A DNA stretch of 12,065 bases from an uncultured Streptococcus sp. Its GTDB lineage: Bacteria; Bacillota; Bacilli; Lactobacillales; Streptococcaceae. The position numbers and the translations under genes were made by a program. The stretch lies in the NCBI RefSeq assembly GCF_943912555.1, contig NZ_CALTUR010000056.1, positions 1-12,065 of the forward strand. Reading direction: 5' to 3'. The notes below the pieces were generated by a model. That model was not told where the DNA came from. It saw only the letters and a list, made by a program, of their open reading frames with translations, and did no database searches. Shown in pieces: positions 6,666 through 12,065 of this stretch (position 1 is the stretch's first letter; the number at the start of each line of letters is the position of its first letter).

Positions 6666-6760
6666 AAATGATAATGGGGACTAGCAGTCTTCTATTGCCT
6701 TTCTAAAACAGACTAGCTTGTTCTTAAGAATACAAACTTCAGTTGGTTGGGAGGTTTTAG

Positions 6761-7552
6761 ATGACTTATTTACCCGTTGCTTTGACCATTGCAGGTACTG
6801 ACCCTAGCGGTGGGGCTGGCATTATGGCTGATTTGAAGTCATTCCAAGCTAGAGATGTCTATGGAATGGCTGTTGTGACAAGTCTTGTTGCTCAAAATAC
6901 CCGAGGCGTTCAATTAATCGAGCACGTCTCCAACCAAATGCTGAAAGCTCAATTGGAGAGCGTCTTTTCGGATATCAAGCCTCAGGCTGTAAAAACTGGG
7001 ATGTTGGCAACTACTGAAATAATGGAAATCATCCAGCCCTATCTTAAAAAGCTGGATTGTCCCTACGTTCTTGACCCTGTTATGGTCGCTACGAGCGGAG
7101 ACACCCTGATTGATAGCAGTGCCAGAACCTACCTAAAAACAAAACTGCTTCCCCTTGCAACCATTATCACACCCAATCTTCCTGAGGCAGAAGAGATTGT
7201 TGGTTTTTCAATCCATGATTCCGAAGACATGCAACGTGCTGGTCGCCTGATTTTAAAAGAATTTGGTCCTCAGTCTGTGGTCATCAAAGGTGGGCATCTC
7301 GAAGGTGGTGCTAAAGACTTTCTCTTTACCAAGGATGAGGAATTTGTCTGGGAAAGCCCACGAATTCAAACCTGTCACACCCATGGTACTGGATGTACCT
7401 TTGCTGCAGTGATTACGGCTGAACTAGCCAAGGGTAAAACCCTTTATCAGGCAGTTGATAAGGCCAAGGCCTTTATCACAAAAGCCATCCAAGACGCCCC
7501 TCAACTCGGTCATGGTTCTGGCCCAGTCAACCATACAAGCTTTAAAGATTAA
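6761..7552 (+). CDS. thiD: hydroxymethylpyrimidine/phosphomethylpyrimidine kinase ThiD
   Basis: 263 aa, a ribokinase-fold kinase that phosphorylates HMP to HMP-P and then HMP-PP for thiamin synthesis. Visible marks: TIAGTDPSGGAG (9-20) substrate/glycine-rich start, VVTSLVAQNT (38-47), VKTGML (78-82) and LDPVMVATSG (104-113). Next come ITPNLPEAE (136-144) and the HGTGCTF anion-hole motif with C212. Length is usual, with no ThiE fusion. ATG follows GGGAGG at six bases. It is the only plus-strand gene in the window, stands alone behind a TPP riboswitch, and ends in a strong terminator. Together with ThiM and ThiE from the convergent operon it completes thiamin phosphate formation from salvaged parts. 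Confidence 0.97.
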   Translation: MTYLPVALTIAGTDPSGGAGIMADLKSFQARDVYGMAVVTSLVAQNTRGVQLIEHVSNQMLKAQLESVFSDIKPQAVKTGMLATTEIMEIIQPYLKKLDCPYVLDPVMVATSGDTLIDSSARTYLKTKLLPLATIITPNLPEAEEIVGFSIHDSEDMQRAGRLILKEFGPQSVVIKGGHLEGGAKDFLFTKDEEFVWESPRIQTCHTHGTGCTFAAVITAELAKGKTLYQAVDKAKAFITKAIQDAPQLGHGSGPVNHTSFKD

Positions 7553-7595
7553 AAAAACTCTCTAGTTCCCACTTTAAGGGAATTAGAGAGTTTTT
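7551..7595 (+). terminator. strong terminator after thiD, possibly bidirectional
   Basis: ACTCTCTAGTTCCC (7557-7570) pairs with GGGAATTAGAGAGT (7578-7591): a 14-bp stem with one G-U pair and a 7-base loop, followed by T5. Seven A before the stem would supply a U-tract for minus-strand transcripts arriving from thiE. Confidence 0.92.
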
Positions 7596-7697
7596 ATACT
7601 TCTTCAAACTAGGTCAGTTTTATCTGCAATCTCAAAGTTGTGTTTTGAGCAACCTGCAGCTAGCTTCCTAGTTTGCTCTTTGATTTTCATTGAGTAT
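7596..7697. repeat. shortened BOX-derived element (about 102 bp)
   Basis: The complement of the right half (GAGTAT, ending at 7697, down to about 7648) is nearly identical to the boxC part of the element at 3192-3344, including GAGCAAACTAGGAAGCTAGC and GCAGGTTGCTCAAAACAC. The left end is ATACTTCTTCAAAC: the boxA termini with the CGGCAAGGCGACG core missing. It looks like a BOX that lost most of boxA and part of boxB. It fills the space between the thiD terminator and the thiE stop. Confidence 0.8.
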
Positions 7698-7700
7698 TAA

Positions 7701-8333
7701 TTAGAAAATAATATCATCCAACTTTGTTAAAAAGGCTTGCGTTTTTGCCTCTACATCTTCTGCTTGCATCAGATCGCGTACAACTGCTACTCCAGCTATA
7801 CCCGTACCGATAAGTTGGTCAATATTCTCTGATGTCAATCCTCCAATAGCAACTACTGGAATGGCGACCCTTTGGCAAATTGTCTTCAAGGTTGAAATCA
7901 GGGTGATAGGCGCATTTTCCTTAGTGGTTGTTGGGAAAATGGCTCCTGTCCCCAAGTAATCTGCACCCCCTTCTTCTGCCTCAAGGGCTCTTTTTACAGT
8001 TTTAGCTGTGACACCAAGTATTTTGTCAGGGCCCAAGACTTGTCGGGCAACCAGAACTGGTAATTCATCGTCTCCAATATGCAGACCAGCAGCATCAACT
8101 GCAAGACAGACATCCAAACGATCATCGATGATCAGGGGCACCTGATAGGCATCTGTTATTTCCTTGACTTGTTTTGCCAGTTGATAATATTGATTGGTTG
8201 TGAGATTTTTTTCTCGCAATTGGACTATGGTAACCCCTGAACGGCAAGCCGTCTCAACCTTTTCAAGAAAACTTTCCAAGGAATCTTGGTAGCGATTGGT
8301 TACCAGATACAGTCTAAGTGCTTCTCTATTCAT
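7701..8333 (-). CDS. thiE: thiamin-phosphate synthase ThiE
   Basis: 210 aa, a TIM-barrel enzyme that joins HMP-PP and thiazole phosphate into thiamin phosphate. Motifs: LYLVTNR (8-14), VQLREKN (37-43) for diphosphate contacts, IIDDRLDVC (68-76) with the Mg-binding Asp pair, HIGDDELP (85-92). Then [13 protein letters not shown] (130-142) and AIGGL (162-166), followed by GVAVVRDLM (181-189) in the phosphate-binding end. The family usually has HxGQxD where this has HIGDDE. A longer start at 8354 exists, but AAGGAGAGG lies six bases or fewer before the ATG at 8333 and homology begins there. It overlaps the end of thiM by eight bases (ATGAATAG), which indicates coupled translation. It is the last gene of the salvage operon. 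Confidence 0.96.
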   Translation of the reverse strand: MNREALRLYLVTNRYQDSLESFLEKVETACRSGVTIVQLREKNLTTNQYYQLAKQVKEITDAYQVPLIIDDRLDVCLAVDAAGLHIGDDELPVLVARQVLGPDKILGVTAKTVKRALEAEEGGADYLGTGAIFPTTTKENAPITLISTLKTICQRVAIPVVAIGGLTSENIDQLIGTGIAGVAVVRDLMQAEDVEAKTQAFLTKLDDIIF

Positions 8334-9129
8334 AAACCTCTCCTTTGATAACATCTAGCCAGTTTTCATCTCTTTTTAGGAGCGAAAGCTGATTGAGTAC
8401 TTGGTAACGAAATTCTTCCAATCCAATTCCTTGGACAACTATTCTCTCAGCAGAGATATTGAGATAAGAAACTGCTAAGCAAGAAGCTTCAAATGCGGTC
8501 TTTCCTTGGCTGAGAAAAACAGCTGTCAAGGCTCCAACTAGGTCTCCTGTCCCTGTTATCCAATCCAATTCTGCACAGCCATTCTCCAATACAGCAACCT
8601 GATTCTCTGAAACGATGAGATCCTTGGGGCCAGTAACTAAGAATGACATACCAGGATAGGTTTGACACCAATCTTTCAAGACTTGAAGTAAATCCTCAGT
8701 TTCTTGGTCTTTAGCACTCGCATCGACTCCAACCCCGTGGTGTTTTAAGCCAACAAGACTTCGAATTTCTGACATGTTTCCTTTAAGGACCGTAGGTCTA
8801 TAGTCTAAAAGATCTTTAACTAAGCTCTTACGAATGGATGAAGATGTTACACCAACCGCATCTACTACCATTGGAAGAGAAACTTGAGTGGCATAAGAAG
8901 CTACCAGACGGATTGCTTTTTCCTTCTCAGCTGACAAATGCCCTAAATTGATGAAGAGGGCCTGGCTTTGCTTAGTAAAATCAAGAACCTCACGAGGGTC
9001 ATCTGCCATGACAGGTTTACATCCCAGAGCCAAAATCCCATTTGCCAGCATCTCACAAGAAATCTCATTGGTAATACAGTGAATGAGGGAAGTCGTTTCT
9101 AGAGGAAAAGGATTTGTCAATTCCTGCAT
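8326..9129 (-). CDS. thiM: hydroxyethylthiazole kinase ThiM
   Basis: 267 aa, a ribokinase-fold enzyme that phosphorylates hydroxyethylthiazole (THZ) for thiamin salvage. The start is typical: [27 protein letters not shown] (15-41) matches the family HCITN...AN..LA.G..P.M pattern, followed by INLGHL (60-65), VVDAVGV (88-94), VLKGNMSEI (114-122) and VTGPKDLI (165-172). At the catalytic loop it reads TGTGDL with D196 where ThiM proteins normally have GTGC or GAGC. Asp at this place is standard in other ribokinase-fold sugar kinases and need not lower activity. ATG at 9129 shares its A with the thiW stop (TGATG); AAGGAT lies upstream. Pneumococci, as I recall, carry a second thiM/thiE set nearby. 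Confidence 0.95.
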   Translation of the reverse strand: MQELTNPFPLETTSLIHCITNEISCEMLANGILALGCKPVMADDPREVLDFTKQSQALFINLGHLSAEKEKAIRLVASYATQVSLPMVVDAVGVTSSSIRKSLVKDLLDYRPTVLKGNMSEIRSLVGLKHHGVGVDASAKDQETEDLLQVLKDWCQTYPGMSFLVTGPKDLIVSENQVAVLENGCAELDWITGTGDLVGALTAVFLSQGKTAFEASCLAVSYLNISAERIVVQGIGLEEFRYQVLNQLSLLKRDENWLDVIKGEVYE

Positions 9130-9653
9130 CAGTCTATCCTTTCACCAAAGAAATATCCCTGCACTTTTTTAAAGAATTCCTGCTTGATTAAAAATCGAAA
9201 GGCAATAAAGGAAATCGCTGTACCGATTAAGGTTGCTCCGAAAAATCGAGGTGTGTAGATAAACCAGCTCAGTTTGGCAGCTGATCCTGTGAACAATACC
9301 ATAACTGGGTAAGAGACGATTGATCCGATGATACCTGTACCGATGATTTCCCCTAAAGCAGAATAGTGAAATTTTCGACCGTACTTATAAAAGAGACCTG
9401 CTAGAAGGGCTCCAAAAGTCGCTCCTGTGAGAGCTAAAGGCGGAATCCCTTGAGTCGTCATACGGATAAAGGCTGTCACTGTAGCCATAGCCAAAGCATA
9501 AACAGGTCCCATCATGATTCCTGCTAAAATATTGACTACACTAGACATTGGCGCCATACCTTCGATTCGGAAGATAGGTGTCAAGACCACATCAAGGGCA
9601 ATCATCATTGATAAAATTGTTAATTTATGAATTTGTAATTGGTTGGTTCTCAT
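9129..9653 (-). CDS. thiW: ThiW, substrate-binding (S) subunit of an ECF transporter for thiazole precursor
   Basis: 174 aa, very hydrophobic, with about five or six membrane segments (for example 11-27, 37-62, 73-88, 100-123 and 135-155) and a short basic tail. The N-terminal [20 protein letters not shown] and the [18 protein letters not shown] block are typical of ThiW, an S-component linked to hydroxyethylthiazole uptake by its TPP-riboswitch and thiM neighbourhood in Firmicutes. It has no energising domains itself and needs an EcfT and EcfA pair. The two subunits encoded upstream in the same operon, or the housekeeping ECF module, could serve. ATG at 9653 is seven bases from the tenA stop, with the ribosome site AAGGAG inside tenA's last codons. 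Confidence 0.93.
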   Translation of the reverse strand: MRTNQLQIHKLTILSMMIALDVVLTPIFRIEGMAPMSSVVNILAGIMMGPVYALAMATVTAFIRMTTQGIPPLALTGATFGALLAGLFYKYGRKFHYSALGEIIGTGIIGSIVSYPVMVLFTGSAAKLSWFIYTPRFFGATLIGTAISFIAFRFLIKQEFFKKVQGYFFGERID

Positions 9654-9659
9654 TTTCTG

Positions 9660-10349
9660 TTATTCTCCTTTTTCTAAAGACTGTAAGTCGCTTTTCCATG
9701 TTTGATGCTGGTAGGCCATTTCCCAAAACTGTGCTTCCATATGAACACTGATGTGGAAGGCTTCGAGCATTTTTTTCTTGTCTAACTCATCACTTTCTCT
9801 ATAAAGTTGATTGACTAGCTCAGACTCTTCTTTTATTTGCTGTTCGAGTTCATCCGTAATATAGGTTTCAATCCATTTCTGATAAAGCGGATCTGGTGAT
9901 GGATTAAGATTGAGTTCCTTGCCTATATCATGGTACAACCATGGGCATGGAAGTAAGCTCGCAAAAGCAATGGCTAGATTTGCTTCTTCAAATTGCCGAT
10001 AAATATGCGAAATGTAATGATAACAGGTTGGAGCGATTGGATGTTGCTCCATTTCCTGATCGCTGATTTCCAATTCCTTGAAAAATTGTTGGCGGATAAA
10101 TAACTCACCCTCCACTAGACCCTGAGCATTTTGTTTCAAAAGTCTTTTCATTTCCTCATTCAAAGTCTTATCAGCCAAGAGGTGATAGGCTTCTGAGAAG
10201 GCCTTCAGATAGTAGGCATCCTGAATCAGGTAATAGCGAAAGATGGACGGGTCTAAATTTCCCTCTTGCAACTGTAAAACAAAGGGGTGATGAAAGGAGG
10301 CCTGCCAAGCTTCCTTGGATAATTCCATCGCAATATCTGTAAATTCCAT
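9660..10349 (-). CDS. tenA: aminopyrimidine aminohydrolase (thiaminase II) TenA
   Basis: 229 aa, all-helical TenA/heme-oxygenase-like fold, cytoplasmic. It hydrolyses 4-amino-5-aminomethyl-2-methylpyrimidine, a thiamin breakdown product, to HMP, which ThiD then phosphorylates. All active-site residues known from Bacillus TenA are present at the same numbers: D44 (YLIQDAYYL), Y112, catalytic C135 in LLPCPW, Y163 and E205 (HISVHMEAQFW). This argues for the classical enzyme rather than the Cys-less TenA_E type. ATG at 10349 follows AAAGGAG; it lies 10 bases after the EcfT gene and 6 before thiW. Salvage genes on both sides fit the role. Confidence 0.97.
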   Translation of the reverse strand: MEFTDIAMELSKEAWQASFHHPFVLQLQEGNLDPSIFRYYLIQDAYYLKAFSEAYHLLADKTLNEEMKRLLKQNAQGLVEGELFIRQQFFKELEISDQEMEQHPIAPTCYHYISHIYRQFEEANLAIAFASLLPCPWLYHDIGKELNLNPSPDPLYQKWIETYITDELEQQIKEESELVNQLYRESDELDKKKMLEAFHISVHMEAQFWEMAYQHQTWKSDLQSLEKGE

Positions 10350-10359
10350 AATAACTCCT

Positions 10360-11010
10360 TTATAAAAATAAACTGGTTTGAAGTAATAAAAAGAACAGCA
10401 GGTAGATTAATTTTATTTTTTTAGAAATATAAAAGATCCGATAGCGATTCTCCACCTGTGAATGTTCGTCATATCCATGCGCCGATAGAGCTCTCAGATA
10501 AAGATGGCGCCATCTAAAGACCGTCATCAAAACCTTGCTGTAAATCAAGGGTGACCAAACATGTAGTTCTTGACCGCGTAATAAGCAAGCCTCCTTGAGG
10601 GACTTGATTTCTTGCTGAATGAGGGGGAAAGAATTGAATACCACAATCAAGGCATAGGCCCAAGAGCGTGATAACCCCTTTTGAGCCAAGTACAAGAGAA
10701 GCTCTTTTAGGGAAATAGAGGAAACAAAGACAAGGCCTATACAAACTGTCACAAAGGCCCTCGTTCCAAGCATGACTGCCTGCGAAGCATCTCCATGTAA
10801 CTGAACTGCCCAGTAGTTAGCCAAAGATGGCAAAATGGCAAGTAGAATCATCCAAGCCAATACTTTAAATCGATGGTAATAGAGCATAAAGAGAATGCAA
10901 AATGCGACTACCGAAAGATTTAGAGCAATCGAAGGAATGAAAGATGTTTCCAATGATAAAATCAGCAAGAAGAGACTGATAATCGGTGTCTGGGTTGCTA
11001 CTTTGACCAT
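10360..11010 (-). CDS. ECF transporter T subunit (EcfT/CbiQ family, YkoC-like)
   Basis: 216 aa, membrane-embedded coupling subunit that links a double ATPase to S subunits. There are four or more membrane segments (about 10-26, 29-45, 50-68, 80-98) and a C-terminal one (200-215). The cytoplasmic part has the two EcfT coupling motifs: KEACLLRGQ (139-147; family EAxxARG) and RALSAHGYDE (173-182). The second has A-H-G instead of A-R-G. ATG at 11010 lies one base after the ATPase stop with GGAGG upstream. Order double ATPase - EcfT next to tenA/thiM is like ykoD-ykoC of the HMP transporter YkoEDC; a ykoE-like S gene would be expected beyond the window. The substrate is inferred from context only. 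Confidence 0.88.
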   Translation of the reverse strand: MVKVATQTPIISLFLLILSLETSFIPSIALNLSVVAFCILFMLYYHRFKVLAWMILLAILPSLANYWAVQLHGDASQAVMLGTRAFVTVCIGLVFVSSISLKELLLYLAQKGLSRSWAYALIVVFNSFPLIQQEIKSLKEACLLRGQELHVWSPLIYSKVLMTVFRWRHLYLRALSAHGYDEHSQVENRYRIFYISKKIKLIYLLFFLLLQTSLFL

Positions 11011-11011
11011 A

Positions 11012-12065
11012 CTACTTCACCTCCCCTTGGGTATTGCTACTCTGAGATGTGAGTGGTTTGGTAATTGTCACTGCTTTCACATGACTGAGACCCTGACTAG
11101 TCATCTCAATCCAATAATCAACTACAGAGATCAAGGGATCTAAACGATGGCTAATGAGCAGAAAACTTCTTCCTTGATTTCTATCCTCCACAATCCACTG
11201 ACAAAAATAATGGCAAGCTCTATCATCCAAACCTGCAAAAGGTTCATCTAGTAAAATCACAGAAGCCTTGCTGGTCAAGATGGTCAAGAGCTGAAGAATC
11301 TTTTGCTGACCACCACTTAATTGATAAGGACTCTTATCGAGTGCCTGCTCCAGATCAAAATATCGTAAAGCTTGGAAAATTCGTTGATTTCTTTCAGAAT
11401 CAGGTCCATCTAATTGAAGTTCCTCTCGCAGACTGACTCGGATAAACTGCTTCTCAGCTTCCTGAACAACACCCGTTAGGTCATGATACAAACTCTTTTT
11501 CTTTTTCAGGACTGTCCCCTTCCAGGTAATGCGCCCCTTATACTTTTGAAATTGAAGAATAGACCGAAAGAGAGTTGATTTCCCAACACCATTATCACCC
11601 AGGATACAGGAAATCCCTTGGTAGAATGTAAAATCCGCAATTGAAAAGAGGGGATGCTTATCCAGCTCACAAGTCGTTCTATCCATATGGAATAGTTCTG
11701 GGCTAGAAGTAACTTCCTTTGAAGCAACCTTTGTCATCTCAGAGGTAGGGAGTTGATTTATTTCCCTTAGTTGGCCATCTCTTAGCTCCACCATATGGTC
11801 GATATAGGCTTCATAGTCTGTTAAATCATGGTCGCACAAAATAACTGTCTTACCCTTAGAGGCCAATTCTTTTAAAATCTCCAAGATCTCTATCCTGCTC
11901 TTGCGGTCAATGGAAGCGAAGGGCTCATCCAAGAGATAGACCCTAGGATTCATAGCAAAGAGAACAGCCAAAGCAGCCTTTTGCTTTTCTCCACCTGATA
12001 AGTGATGAATGGGACGGTGCAAAATCGCCTTGCAGCGACATTGCTGGACAACCTCTGCTATTTTT
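11012..12065 (-). CDS. ECF transporter double ATPase (YkoD-like), 5' part missing
   Basis: 350 codons are visible and the frame stays open to the window edge. Counting L at 12022 as residue 1, the first ATPase half shows only its second part: LSGGEKQ (8-14), YLLDEP (29-34), CDHD (63-66). A second complete half follows: Walker A GDNGVGKST (142-150), Q-loop GVVQE, LSGGQQ (235-240), ILLDEPFAGLD (256-266) and SHRLD (291-295). Two fused ABC ATPase halves are typical of YkoD/EcfAA' proteins. The first Walker A must lie just outside the window. It powers the EcfT and S subunits for import, here most likely HMP or thiazole. An ATG- or TTG-like start near 12022 is not real, because the signature motif begins right there. 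Confidence 0.93.
   Translation of the reverse strand, partial: KIAEVVQQCRCKAILHRPIHHLSGGEKQKAALAVLFAMNPRVYLLDEPFASIDRKSRIEILEILKELASKGKTVILCDHDLTDYEAYIDHMVELRDGQLREINQLPTSEMTKVASKEVTSSPELFHMDRTTCELDKHPLFSIADFTFYQGISCILGDNGVGKSTLFRSILQFQKYKGRITWKGTVLKKKKSLYHDLTGVVQEAEKQFIRVSLREELQLDGPDSERNQRIFQALRYFDLEQALDKSPYQLSGGQQKILQLLTILTSKASVILLDEPFAGLDDRACHYFCQWIVEDRNQGRSFLLISHRLDPLISVVDYWIEMTSQGLSHVKAVTITKPLTSQSSNTQGEVK

Noticed and set aside
6683..6718. Rho-independent terminator in the thiD leader
   Set aside because: The hairpin is bulged and is followed by TGTTCTTAAG, not a T-run.
8334..8354. Longer thiE start at 8354
   Set aside because: The added residues are encoded by the ribosome site itself (AAAGGAGAGG) and homology begins at [11 protein letters not shown].
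12020..12022. TTG at 12022 as start of the ATPase gene
   Set aside because: The frame is open to the window edge and the ABC signature starts eight residues later, so the N-terminal half must lie upstream.

Overview
This window looks like a chromosomal segment of Streptococcus pneumoniae or a very close mitis-group relative. It has low G+C, a BOX repeat (the stretch CTACGGCAAGGCGACG is the core of the classical BOX-PCR primer), and the gene order spxB - copA/cupA/copY - thiD - thiE/thiM/thiW/tenA - ECF transporter genes. From memory this matches the pneumococcal spxB-cop-thi block. No phage, insertion sequence, CRISPR array, tRNA or rRNA was seen. Everything except thiD is on the minus strand.

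Positions 1-1210 are the least ordinary part. The first 40 bases are the start of a minus-strand gene that leaves the window. About 310 bases without a gene follow, then a VOC (glyoxalase-fold) protein and a tiny membrane-peptide gene with a consensus promoter that contains a CcpA (cre) site. The best Shine-Dalgarno/ATG of the tiny gene is one base out of frame with the conserved-looking peptide, across a run of eight A. Three copies of one terminator hairpin follow the three minus-strand genes here, including spxB.

Positions 1227-3344 hold spxB (pyruvate oxidase, source of H2O2 and acetyl phosphate), its upstream region with two cre-like sites, and a full-length BOX element lying directly against the copA terminator. 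Positions 3366-6466 hold the copper-efflux operon copY-cupA-copA. Its promoter carries two CopY operators inside a 24-base direct duplication.

Positions 6520-7595 hold thiD, read on the plus strand behind a TPP riboswitch and closed by a strong terminator. A shrunken BOX derivative separates thiD from the convergent thiE. Positions 7701-12065 hold a tightly packed thiamin salvage/uptake operon, in transcription order: double-ATPase ECF subunit (cut by the window edge), EcfT subunit, tenA, thiW, thiM, thiE. TenA recovers pyrimidine, ThiW and the YkoCD-like pair import precursors, ThiM and ThiD phosphorylate thiazole and pyrimidine, and ThiE joins them to thiamin phosphate. Thiamin diphosphate is a cofactor of SpxB.

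Most of the window is well-known biology. The features that deserve a second look are the frame conflict in the tiny gene, the triplicated terminator with a gene starting immediately behind one copy, the duplicated promoter/operator/ribosome-site unit of the cop operon, and GTGD in place of GTGC in ThiM.
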